In this document: positions 32,106 through 42,900 of the stretch, in pieces
How positions within the stretch are numbered: the first letter of the stretch is position 1
How the letters are laid out: each line of letters starts with the position of its first letter
Source: Acidobacteriota bacterium
GTDB taxonomy: Bacteria > Acidobacteriota > Vicinamibacteria > Fen-336
Reading direction: 5' to 3'
DNA length: 43,649 nt
NCBI GenBank assembly: GCA_022340545.1
Contig: JAJDNV010000197.1
Span: forward strand, 1 to 43,649
Made by a program: the position numbers and the translations under genes
Notes under the pieces: generated by a model
The model's database searches: none
The model's input: only the letters and a program-made list of their open reading frames with translations
What the model was told of the DNA's origin: nothing

Positions 32106-33453
32106 GCCCCCTCCTCCATGGCGATCCGGCGCTCCACCTCCGTCGGCTCGAGCAGCGTGATCTCGCCCAGCCTGTGCGCGGCCTGGTCCCACGGACGTCG
32201 CGTCGGCCCCGCGGGCACGACGAAACACCGCACCGCCACCCCGAGATCCCGCAGCCCCTGAAGAAACGCCTGCCGCTCGTCGTCCCAGCCCAGGACGACG
32301 GCGACGACGGTGGTGAGCCCGGCGAGCCTCTCGTGGAGGTGCGGGCCCACGCGCTCGAACGGCGGCTCGTGGCAGGGCTCGAGACAGGCCAGGACGTCGA
32401 GGACGTTCTCCAGGTAGGCGAGGCTCCGGCCCGCGCTCACCTGGTAGATGTCCGGCCCGGCGGCGAAGATGTCGACGACGTTCTCGCTGCGGCTGAAGTG
32501 ATCGGCGATCGAGGCCAGCACCGAGACGGCGGCCTCGAACGCCCGGCGCTCCCTCCGCCCCGCACGGCGCGGCAGGAAGGTATCGAGGACGAGGGCGATC
32601 CGCGAGAAGTACTCCTCCTGGTACTCCTTCACCACAGGGAGTCCCCGGCGGGCCCACGAGCGCCAATGGATCTTGCGGAGAGGGTCGCCCTCGCGATACT
32701 CCCGCGTGGAGACGAACTCGTTCACGTCGCCGAGGCTCGAGGCGAGCGGGATTCCACCTGGCTGGTAACGACGTCCGACGGGAAGCGGCAGCCTCTCGAT
32801 GTGGAAGAAGCGCGGATAGGCCAGCACCGCCTGGGCGGGCTGGCGGAACGACCGACGCGTCGCCAGCAGGCCGAGGGGATCGGTGCCGGAGACGCCGAGG
32901 CCAGGGACGACATAGCGTCCTCGCTGCGCCGCCGTCATCTCCACGCGGGCGCGCCCGGCGCGCCCCGGCGCGCAGTCGACGAACGAGTCCGCCGGTCCGA
33001 TGCCCACCCCGCGGGCGAAGCGGTCGGGACCGGGCCAGGAGACGACGAGCGGTCCGCTCTCCCGGGCGGCGCCCGTCTCGACATGGACGCCGACCGTGAC
33101 GGGGCGGCCCGCGGTGAGGCGTCGGGGCAGGCCGCCCACCAGGCGCACCCGCGGCGCGCGACGCAGTGCGAGGAGGCCGGCCATGACCAGTGGACCCACG
33201 GCAAAGGCGAACAGCTGATAGACGAGGGTCTCCCGCGTGTCGAGGCCCGCGAAGCCAACGAGGCCACAGAGGACAAGCAGGAACCGGCCCCGCGCGGTGA
33301 ACCGCTCGCGCCAGATCCGACGCCCCTTGCGGTAGAGATAGGACGAGTCGAGCGACCGGTGAAAGAGCACGGCCAGACCCTGCGCCATCGACTCCAGGAC
33401 GCCGGCGACCGACGCCAGCGCGACTCGACCCGCGCCGGGGGCGGCGGTCGCCA

Positions 33454-33454
<1 letters not shown>
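32102..33454 (-). CDS. DUF58 protein
   Basis: A 450-residue protein from ATG 33454, overlapping the MoxR stop. Two membrane helices lie near residues 55-90. A beta-rich region follows and then the diagnostic DUF58 block REYREGDPLRKIHWRSWARR, starting about residue 230. A VWA-like fold lies after it, with the first MIDAS-like aspartate in ALVLDTFLP; the usual DxSxS is replaced by DTF, so metal binding is uncertain. DUF58 proteins accompany MoxR ATPases and are thought to be their substrates or partners in assembling membrane complexes. The overlaps with both neighbours indicate fixed stoichiometry. Confidence 0.9.
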
Positions 33455-34388
<934 letters not shown>

Positions 34389-34392
<4 letters not shown>

Positions 34393-35027
34393 CGGGAGCC
34401 CTCCCCACGGCGGCCCGCCCAGTAGGTCCGCTCGATGATCGTGAGCCGGGACTCGACGCGGACGAGCTCGGTGGGCTGAAGACTCAACGGATCGACATTC
34501 TCCGGGAAGACGAAGAGACGAACCCGGCGTGTCCCTCGCGGCTCGACGATCACCAGCGGGCCACCGGCGGGATCGGTCACCTCGATGCGTCGCCCGGCCG
34601 GAATGGGATCCGCGGGACGACCGGCGATCGGATAGAGCTGCACCGTCCGCACGCCGGCGCGGTCTTCGAGCACCAGGGCCCGCGCCCGCCCCTCGATGCG
34701 GAAGGAGAGACCCACCCCGGCCCCTTCTTCTCGTACTGCCTGGGTGCCTGGCCGGCTCCCGGCCAGGTCCAGCGAAGCCGGCATCGACACCCGTAGGGGC
34801 AAGGACATGAGGCGGTGGGCCATCCCCGGAGCGATGGCCGCGGTCGGCGTACGCGGGCTCGACGGCCCCCCGGACAGGATCAGGAACACCACCGCACCGG
34901 CCAGGACGACGGCGGCCACGCCGGCGAGCTCGCCCCACGACCGGGAGAGACGAGCCCACTGGAGGAGGCGTCGGGCGGCGGGGCCGCCCCCCTTGCTCCC
35001 CTCGTGTGCGGGGCCTTCGGACGTCAT
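34389..35027 (-). CDS. Single-pass membrane protein, first gene of MoxR operon
   Basis: A 212-residue protein I do not recognise. A charged N-terminus (about 1-32) is followed by one helix (WGELAGVAAVVLAGAVVFLILSG, quoted by its ends), so it has a short cytoplasmic and a longer periplasmic part. The periplasmic portion (about 55-200) is beta-rich, with GVGLSFRIEGRARALVLED, RTVQLYPIAGR, and RVRLFVFPEN segments. In many bacteria a small membrane protein of unknown function heads MoxR-DUF58-transglutaminase operons. The stop overlaps the MoxR GTG start. A TATAGT box lies just 8 bases before its start codon. Confidence 0.6.
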
Positions 35028-35035
35028 GGTCCCGG

Positions 35036-35060
35036 ACTATATCGCAGGCCCGCGACCTGC
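35036..35060 (-). promoter_or_regulatory. Promoter with inverted repeat for the MoxR operon
   Basis: On the minus strand TATAGT (complement of 35036-35041) ends 8 bases before the ATG at 35027, so the mRNA should have almost no leader. Immediately upstream GCAGG and CCTGC (35044-35048 and 35056-35060) form an inverted repeat with a 7-base centre, a possible operator. No -35 is clear. Confidence 0.45.
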
Positions 35061-35102
35061 CGCGCCTCCGGGGGCTCCAGGGGTCAATGAACGGGTGCGG
35101 TC

Positions 35103-35306
35103 GGCCATCAGCCCAGGCTCGCCTGCGTGTCCCTTCCTTGGGGACACGCGGGTGTTCGCGGCCTATCTCAAGCCTTTCCGGCCTGTGGGAGGCGACGCTG
35201 GCGCGTCGCGGCGTACACTCGGGGTCGACGCTCGTCTCGCAAGCTCGACTTCGCGTCCCCCGAGCCCCCTACGTGGGGAGGGTTAGGGAGGGGGGTCGAT
35301 GAATGA
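35103..35306 (+). repeat. Dispersed intergenic repeat, copy B (204 bp, interrupted)
   Basis: Plus-strand copy from GGCCATCAGCCC through hairpin 1 (35126-35150: GCGTGTCCC paired with GGGACACGC) and GGCCTATCTCAAGC. The right part resumes at CCCCCTACGTGGGGAGGG and ends GGGGGGTCGATGAATGA. Between them lies about 84 bases (35180-35263) absent from the other copies. The insert has its own hairpin (GCGACGC with GCGTCGC). The element ends 25 bases before the radical SAM start. Confidence 0.85.
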
Positions 35307-35331
35307 CCGATAATGGGGGCCTGGAGGGATC

Positions 35332-36240
35332 ATGCGGCTGACCGGCGTTCACCTCCTCCTCACCTACCAGTGCACCTTCGAGTGCGACCACTGCTTCGTG
35401 TGGGGCAGCCCGCGGCAGACGGGGACAATGACCCTGCAGACCGTCCGCCGCATCCTCCGAGAAGCCGAGAGCCTCGGCACGGTCGAGTGGGTCTACTTCG
35501 AGGGGGGCGAGCCCCTGCTCTTCCACCCGGTGCTCGTCCAGGCCGTCGACGAGGCCGTCGAGACAGGCTTCCGCGTGGGGCTCGTCTCCAACGCCTACTG
35601 GGCGACCAGCCCGGAGGATGCCGAATTGTGGCTCGGGCCTCTCGCCGGGAAGGTCGCGGACCTGACGCTGAGCAGCGACCAGTACCACTCGGACGAGCGG
35701 CTGAGCCAGCAGGCCCGCGACGCCCGGGCCGCGGCGGAGAAGCTGACGATGCCAGTGGGGATCTGCAGCATCGCGGGGCCGGAGGCCGGGGCCCGCGGCG
35801 TCACCGGTCAGCTGCCCCACGGCGAGATCGCAGTGATGTTCCGCGGGCGCGCGGCCGAGACGCTGGCCCCGCGCGCCCCTCGCCGGCCGTGGACCGAGCT
35901 CCGCGAGTGTCCCCACGAGGAGCTGGCGGAGCCGGACCGGGTCCACGTGGATCCCTTCGGGTATGTGCACCTCTGCCAGGGGATCTCGCTGGGCAACGTC
36001 CTCGAAGAAAGCCTGCGAGAGATCTGCAACCGCTACGACCCGGCGACCCACCCGATCACGGGACCGCTTCTCAACGGGGGCCCGGCCGAGTTGGCCCGTC
36101 GCTACGACCGCGAGCCGGGCCCCGGCGACACCTTCGCCGACGCCTGCCATCTCTGCGACTCGACGCGGCGAGGGCTTCGCGCGCGCTTTCCGGAGGTGCT
36201 CACGCCGGACCAGATGTACGGGGTGCCCGAGGGCCAGTGA
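35332..36240 (+). CDS. Radical SAM protein with C-terminal cysteine cluster
   Basis: A 302-residue protein with a GGAGGG ribosome site before ATG 35332. The SAM-cluster motif is C14-x3-C18-x2-C21 (TYQCTFECDHCFV). The YFEGGEPLL segment is the SAM amino-group-binding GGE motif, and LVSNAYWATS matches the barrel strand. The C-terminal part has further cysteines (ECPHEEL, LCQGISLGN, EICNRYD and CHLCDSTRRG), suggesting SPASM/twitch-type auxiliary iron-sulfur clusters. Such proteins often modify peptides or act as sulfatase maturases; the substrate is unknown, and no precursor peptide is next to it. The neighbouring downstream gene (31 bases away) encodes a glucanotransferase. Confidence 0.85.
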   Translation: MRLTGVHLLLTYQCTFECDHCFVWGSPRQTGTMTLQTVRRILREAESLGTVEWVYFEGGEPLLFHPVLVQAVDEAVETGFRVGLVSNAYWATSPEDAELWLGPLAGKVADLTLSSDQYHSDERLSQQARDARAAAEKLTMPVGICSIAGPEAGARGVTGQLPHGEIAVMFRGRAAETLAPRAPRRPWTELRECPHEELAEPDRVHVDPFGYVHLCQGISLGNVLEESLREICNRYDPATHPITGPLLNGGPAELARRYDREPGPGDTFADACHLCDSTRRGLRARFPEVLTPDQMYGVPEGQ

Positions 36241-36255
36241 GCCGGTCCCGGGCCG

Positions 36256-36264
36256 TGCTAACGT
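36256..36264 (+). promoter_or_regulatory. Extended -10 box directly before the GH77 gene
   Basis: TGC TAACGT (extended -10) ends 6 bases before the GTG at 36271. No ribosome site lies between, so a leaderless transcript would start at or next to the GTG. No clear -35. Confidence 0.45.
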
Positions 36265-36270
36265 CAGGCC

Positions 36271-38172
<1,902 letters not shown>

Positions 38173-38302
38173 GCCGCTCGGGAACCCACCGAGACCCCGG
38201 TTTCACCCCAGCGATTCGGCGGACAGACGTTGGGTGTCGGTGAGTGACGGAACGGCGAGGGGGCACGTCGCGTAAGCTAAGGTGAGAGAAGGAGAAACCC
38301 TC

Positions 38303-39340
38303 ATGTCCCCAGCCTCCCGCGACGGCGAAGCCGAGCCGGGCCGTCCGCACCGGGCGGACTGGGGTCGGGTGGCGGACGGCGTCTTCCTGGCCGGGCTCGG
38401 GGTCTTCTTTCTTCTCGCCACGACGCGAGGGCTTCCGGCGGGTTTCTGGGTGGAGGCGGTGTCGTTCTGGCCCGTCCTTCTCGTGTCCGCGGGCATCCGC
38501 ATCATCTTCGAGAAGACGGCGATGCCCTGGGGGGTGTTGCTCGGGCCGATCGTCGTCCTGGCAACGCTCTTCTGGCTGGCCTGGGGCGACCGGCCCGAGA
38601 TCCGTCCTCCCGGTGAGTGGCGGGCGCTGTCGGCCGAGCGGCCCGAGGGCGCCGAGCGCGTGAGGGTTCACGCCAAGCTCGCGGGCGTTCGCGTCCATCT
38701 CGAGGCACGTCCGCTCTCTCCAAGCCTCCTGGCCGAGGGCCGGGCCGCCTCGCGCGACAGCGAGACGCACCTCGAGGTGAGCCACGACGACGGGGACGCG
38801 ACTCTGCGACTCCAGGGGCGGCGCGGCGGCTTCCTGCTCATCGGACGGAGGCGCGAGGTCTGGGAGCTCGGCCTGACCGACCGCATTCCCCTCGACGTCG
38901 ACGTGGACGGGGTGTTCATCCGGGCCGACGTCGACCTCAGAAGAGGACGCACGACCGCCGTCGAGGTGCGCGGGGCGTTCAACTCCACGACGCTGCGACT
39001 GCCCCCACCCACCGGGAAGGTGACGATCCGCCTCGAGGGGGCCTTCAGCACCTTCGGCGTGATCGTCCCGGAGGGCACACCCGTCCGCCACCACGGTCCC
39101 GGCTTTCCCGTCAACTTCGTGAGCAAGGGCCCGGCGCCCGAAGACTTCTCCGGGGAGGAGCCCGGCTACCAGGTGATCGTCGAGGGCGCGTTCACCATGC
39201 TGAACATCGAGGAGGGTCCGCCGCCTCCCGGAGGCTGGCCGCCTTCTCACGCGGAGGAGCCGGAGGTGTCGCCGCTCCCGGCCGAGGCCGGGCGCCCCCC
39301 CGCGGAGGACCCCGGCGGCGCCGCGCCGAGCGGGACGTGA
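38303..39340 (+). CDS. LiaF-like membrane protein
   Basis: A 345-residue protein. I chose ATG 38303 because GAAGGAG lies 7 bases upstream. Three hydrophobic helices at about 28-48, 54-72 and 78-98 make a LiaI/LiaF-type N-terminal domain. A beta-rich C-terminal domain (about 115-300) with strands such as VRVHAKLAGVRVHLEARP, VFIRADVDLRRGRTTAVEVRGAF (quote by parts) and FSTFGVIVPEGTPV follows the pattern of cell-wall-active antibiotic response proteins. The Pro-rich tail is low complexity. Family members act in envelope-stress sensing, but no two-component genes are adjacent. A TAAGCT box at 38273-38278 is a plausible -10. Confidence 0.7.
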   Translation: MSPASRDGEAEPGRPHRADWGRVADGVFLAGLGVFFLLATTRGLPAGFWVEAVSFWPVLLVSAGIRIIFEKTAMPWGVLLGPIVVLATLFWLAWGDRPEIRPPGEWRALSAERPEGAERVRVHAKLAGVRVHLEARPLSPSLLAEGRAASRDSETHLEVSHDDGDATLRLQGRRGGFLLIGRRREVWELGLTDRIPLDVDVDGVFIRADVDLRRGRTTAVEVRGAFNSTTLRLPPPTGKVTIRLEGAFSTFGVIVPEGTPVRHHGPGFPVNFVSKGPAPEDFSGEEPGYQVIVEGAFTMLNIEEGPPPPGGWPPSHAEEPEVSPLPAEAGRPPAEDPGGAAPSGT

Positions 39341-39396
39341 GGGCGCGGTAACAGAACGCGCGGCCCGGCGTGTCACTACTGTAAAGAGGTGCGGTG

Positions 39397-41169
39397 ATGA
39401 CCAACCTGCAGGGGTTACGACGGTGCTGGCCTCGTGCCCTCGTCGCCTGCGTGCTGGTCGGCCTCGGGGCCTGTGGTGGGGACGGATCGTCCCCCACCAC
39501 CCCGCCCCCGCCCGCAGCCACGCCCCCCCCGCCCCCCGCCGGGGTCCGCGATCTCCTGACCGTGGACGACCTCTTCGGGGGCGCGGCCCCGGGCGTCGTC
39601 CACAACTCCTACTTCACGCCGCTCGGCGGGGTGCTACCCACCTCCCATCGTCTGTGCGGGACGCTCCACTTCGCCGAGACGCCGATGGCAACGACACACC
39701 CGGACTCCGGCTGGATGGGCAGCGGGCAGACCCTCTTCCCCGCCTTCTCGCTCCCGGTCGTCACCGTCGACGACTGGCTCATCCCGCTCGAGCGCGACCT
39801 GATCCTGTCCGGGCGCGGCGCGGGGGGCAGCGGACGGAGCCTCTGGAACATCATCGCCAACCCGGGACACGTGTGGGAGGAGCCGGGGGACGGAGGACTC
39901 TCCCGCGCCACCCTCCTCCTCACCTTCACCGACAACTACGTGGGGCAGGCCCGCAACGCCCTCGCCACCTTCGTGTTCAGCGAGAGCGAGGTGTCTTCGG
40001 CCGCCGTCCAGATCACGCAGGAGACGGCGCCGAACGACGAGTACCTCCGCACGGACTTCTCGGCGCTCGTGCCGCTGACCCTCGAATCGGACTGTCCAGC
40101 CGGGGCCGAGGGCGCGATTGCCGCCTTCGGACGCGAGCGGGCGAGCCGGCTGCCCCTGCGCCAGTGGTCCGATCTCCCGGACGCCGGGAGCTCGTACTCG
40201 GTCTCCCGGAACGGCTTCGCCGACACGGACGTGAGCGCGCTCGCCCTCCTGATGGACGGACAGCTCTACCAGCAGACGGTCGCCACCCGCTCGGGCCCCC
40301 ACCCCTGGCCCCAGTGGATGCGTCACGGGGTCTTCTCGGTGACGAAGACGCTGGGGCTGGGACTGTCGATGTTCTACCTGGCGCATCGGTACGGCGACGC
40401 GATCTTCGAGGAACAGATCGTCGACTACGTCCCCGAGCTGGCCGATCATCCGGGATGGCACGGGGTCACGTTCCACCACGCCCTGAACATGGTGACGGGC
40501 ACCGCGGGGGGCGAGCGGGGCGCCGCCATCGGACCCTTCATCCAGGCCCGCTCCGCGGCGTCGAAGATCGCCGCGATCCACGCCTATCCCGACGCCCCGC
40601 CGGCCCCCGGGACCGAGTTCACCTACTACTCCACCCACTCGTTCGTGCTCTCGCAGGCCATGAACAACTACGTCAGGGTGCGGGAGGGCCCGAACGCCGA
40701 CTACTGGACGATGGTGAGCGAGGACGTGCTCGAACCCATTGGCGTCCCCCACCTCCCGCTCTCACGGTCGTTCGAGAACGACGGCAGGCTCGGAACACCG
40801 ATCATGGGCTGGGGCAGCTACCCCGACGTCGACGCCGCGGCCAAGGTGGCCCAGCTGCTCCAGGACGAGGGGGTCTTCCAGCGACGGCAGCTGCTGAGCC
40901 GGGCGAAGGTCCGCGAGGCGCTTCGCCGCGCGGGGCGGGACGACTACCCGACCGGGAACAGCGCCGAGCGCTATCTCCACTCCGTCTGGACGGTGCGGAC
41001 CGACGTGGGGTCCTGCACGATCGACGTCCCGACCATGTCCGGCGACGGGGGCAACCACGTGATGATGCTGCCGAGCGGGCTGAGCGTCGTCCGCTTCATG
41101 GACGCGGATGACTACGAGGTCAGCTACGCAACCCGGGCCGCCGAGATGTACCGAAGCTCCTGTCGCTAG
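39397..41169 (+). CDS. Serine-hydrolase lipoprotein with extra N-terminal domain
   Basis: A 590-residue protein. ATG 39397 is preferred over GTG 39394 because AGAGGT at 39385-39390 is better spaced. The signal ends in a GLGAC lipobox (C26), followed by a Pro/Thr linker (PTTPPPPAATPPPPP). Residues about 50-260 form an uncharacterised beta-rich domain. The rest resembles PF00144: SxxK is S314-V-T-K317, YYSTHSF stands in the second motif position, and GDGGNHVMML near the C-terminus replaces KTG. Substrate is unknown and activity on beta-lactams should not be assumed. A TACTGT box at 39377-39382 may be its -10. It is a second, unrelated-looking member of the fold in this window. Confidence 0.8.
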   Translation: MTNLQGLRRCWPRALVACVLVGLGACGGDGSSPTTPPPPAATPPPPPAGVRDLLTVDDLFGGAAPGVVHNSYFTPLGGVLPTSHRLCGTLHFAETPMATTHPDSGWMGSGQTLFPAFSLPVVTVDDWLIPLERDLILSGRGAGGSGRSLWNIIANPGHVWEEPGDGGLSRATLLLTFTDNYVGQARNALATFVFSESEVSSAAVQITQETAPNDEYLRTDFSALVPLTLESDCPAGAEGAIAAFGRERASRLPLRQWSDLPDAGSSYSVSRNGFADTDVSALALLMDGQLYQQTVATRSGPHPWPQWMRHGVFSVTKTLGLGLSMFYLAHRYGDAIFEEQIVDYVPELADHPGWHGVTFHHALNMVTGTAGGERGAAIGPFIQARSAASKIAAIHAYPDAPPAPGTEFTYYSTHSFVLSQAMNNYVRVREGPNADYWTMVSEDVLEPIGVPHLPLSRSFENDGRLGTPIMGWGSYPDVDAAAKVAQLLQDEGVFQRRQLLSRAKVREALRRAGRDDYPTGNSAERYLHSVWTVRTDVGSCTIDVPTMSGDGGNHVMMLPSGLSVVRFMDADDYEVSYATRAAEMYRSSCR

Positions 41170-41174
41170 TGTCC

Positions 41175-41296
41175 GGCCAACAGGCCTGACGCCGTCCGCG
41201 TGTCCCTTCCCTGGGGACACGCGGATGTCCCTGGCCTATCTCAAGCATTCCCCTCCCCCTACGTGGGGAGGGTCAGGGAGGGGGGTTATTGAATGA
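41175..41296 (+). repeat. Dispersed intergenic repeat, copy C (122 bp)
   Basis: The least disturbed plus-strand copy, from GGCCAACAGGCC through hairpin 1 (CGCGTGTCCC with GGGACACGCG), GGCCTATCTCAAGC, hairpin 2 (CCCTCCCC, CTACGT, GGGGAGGG) to GGGGGGTTATTGAATGA. It lies between two converging genes, 5 bases after one stop and 6 bases before the other. Confidence 0.88.
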
Positions 41297-41302
41297 TAGA
41301 GG

Positions 41303-42592
41303 CTACGCCTCGCGCTCTTCGAACTCGCCCCACAGCTTCACGAAGAGGTTGATGACGACGATCGCCAAGACCATGTGCGCGGCCAGGGTGTACCAGACGT
41401 AGTCCGGGTGGCCCATCGCGTCGAAGCGCCCGTAGAGCCCGGTGTAGATCGGGCCGCTGAACGCGCCGATGGCGGTGGCCAGGAAGTTGGCGCCCATGTA
41501 GAGGCCGGCCTTCTCCTTGGGGGCGATCCAGGTGATGTACTCCTGGATCCGCGGGGAGGCCATCATCTCCCCGAGGGCGAAGAAGAAGATGCCCACGAAG
41601 ATCATCGAGGCGACCGACAGCCGCGCGTAGCCGAGGATGACGAAGCCGGCGGCCGACAACGCCAGACCGCTCATGAAGGTGGGCAGGGCCCTCCATTTTT
41701 CGATGGTGCGGGACACGAACACCTGCAGGAGCACGATGATGTAGCCGGTGTTGGAGATCGACTCTCCCAGCACCCGCCTCGTGCCGTCCTCGTCCACGTG
41801 GGAGAGGAAGCCGGCGATCCCCGAGCCAAGGACGCTGCGGATGTCGAGGTAGAGCTGGGCGGTGTCCACGTTGGAGTCGACGTAGAGGGCGCAGAGGTTG
41901 AAGAAGGCCCAGAAGGGCACCCACCACATGACGCCGAGGACGATCAGGAAGCTCGTGAACTTCAGGTCGGAGAGCGCGGTCTTGAGGTCCCGGAACTTCT
42001 GCTTCAGGGTCAGCCCCTCGATCTGACGGGGTGGCTCCTTGTAGAAGAAGAGCGTCACGAAGAGCATCACCACGATCATTCCCGCGGCGGCGTAGAACGC
42101 GTGGTCCCACGAGATCGCCCGGAGCTTGCCGGCGACGATGGGGCCGAAGGACCCCCCGACGTTGACCATGGCGTAGAAGATCCCGAAGCCGAGGGTCTTG
42201 TTCGACTTGTCGGTGACGGCCCGGACCGTCCCCGCGATCAGGGGCTTGAAGATCCCCGCCGCGAATCCAATCGTGAGCATCGTCAGCGCGATGCCGGAGA
42301 AGGTCTTGTTGAAGATCAGCAGGAGGATGGAGGGCAGATACGCCATGTACGCGACGAGAAGGGTCTTCTTGAAGCCGAACCGGTCGGCGAAGGTGCCCGA
42401 GATCACCGGGATCGTGTAGGAGAGGAGCAGGAAGATGAACTGCACCCACCCGAGCTGATCCGGCGAGAAGCCCAGGGACTTCATGTAGATCCCGAAGCCG
42501 AAGTAGATCCCGTAGTAAGCGAAGCGCTCCATCACCTCGATGAGGTTGGCGACCCAGAAGACGGGCGGAAAGGCGGTTCTCGTCGTGCTCAT
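41303..42592 (-). CDS. POT/PTR2-like MFS transporter
   Basis: A 429-residue membrane protein with about 12 helices. The N-terminal helix 1 carries EVMERFAYYG, the ExxERFxYYG proton-coupling signature of proton-dependent oligopeptide transporters. The TDKSNKTLGFGIFYAMVNVGGS segment (quote by parts) matches helix 4-5 of the family, and IFFFALGEMMASPRIQEYI the helix 10 region. Length is shorter than most POTs (about 450-600). Substrate is likely di/tripeptides but may be another compound. A GAGGGAG ribosome site precedes ATG 42592, and a TGCTAGAAT extended -10 lies upstream. The 3' end meets repeat copy C. Confidence 0.85.
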   Translation of the reverse strand: MSTTRTAFPPVFWVANLIEVMERFAYYGIYFGFGIYMKSLGFSPDQLGWVQFIFLLLSYTIPVISGTFADRFGFKKTLLVAYMAYLPSILLLIFNKTFSGIALTMLTIGFAAGIFKPLIAGTVRAVTDKSNKTLGFGIFYAMVNVGGSFGPIVAGKLRAISWDHAFYAAAGMIVVMLFVTLFFYKEPPRQIEGLTLKQKFRDLKTALSDLKFTSFLIVLGVMWWVPFWAFFNLCALYVDSNVDTAQLYLDIRSVLGSGIAGFLSHVDEDGTRRVLGESISNTGYIIVLLQVFVSRTIEKWRALPTFMSGLALSAAGFVILGYARLSVASMIFVGIFFFALGEMMASPRIQEYITWIAPKEKAGLYMGANFLATAIGAFSGPIYTGLYGRFDAMGHPDYVWYTLAAHMVLAIVVINLFVKLWGEFEEREA

Positions 42593-42677
42593 TGACTCCC
42601 TCGGAAGTGGTGCTGGTGCGGGGGGCTCTCCTCGGCCCTCCGCCGCTCAGGCGGTCGGGTGACGTCCGGATCGGCGC

Positions 42678-42686
42678 ATTCTAGCA
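42678..42686 (-). promoter_or_regulatory. Extended -10 promoter of the POT-like transporter
   Basis: TGCTAGAAT on the minus strand is a good extended -10. It gives a leader of about 80 bases. No -35 hexamer is clear. Confidence 0.45.
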
Positions 42687-42718
42687 GGAGCGGCACGAGG
42701 CCTGGTGGCCGGTCGTAT

Positions 42719-42841
42719 TCATTCATCGACCCCCCACCCTAACCCTCCCCACCCACGGAGGAGAGGGAAAGGCTTGAGATAGGCCCCGTGCACCCGCGTG
42801 TCCCCACGGAAGGGACACGCGGGCGAGCCTGGGCCTGGTAG
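42719..42841 (-). repeat. Dispersed intergenic repeat, copy D (123 bp)
   Basis: Minus-strand copy from CTACCAGGCC through hairpin 1 (CGCGTGTCCC with GGGACACGCG), GGCCTATCTCAAGC, a diverged hairpin 2 (CCCTCTCC with GGGGAGGG) to GGGGGGTCGATGAATGA. It lies between divergent genes, oriented toward the POT-like transporter. Confidence 0.88.
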
Positions 42842-42900
42842 CTGCATTTCCTGGAACCCGGCCTCCGGGCGGATCGTTGGATCTGGTGGAGGGTATTCCC

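Noticed and set aside
30171-32261. A 696-codon plus-strand frame opposite the transglutaminase gene
   Set aside because: The minus strand has an intact catalytic triad and membrane helices; the plus frame is low complexity.
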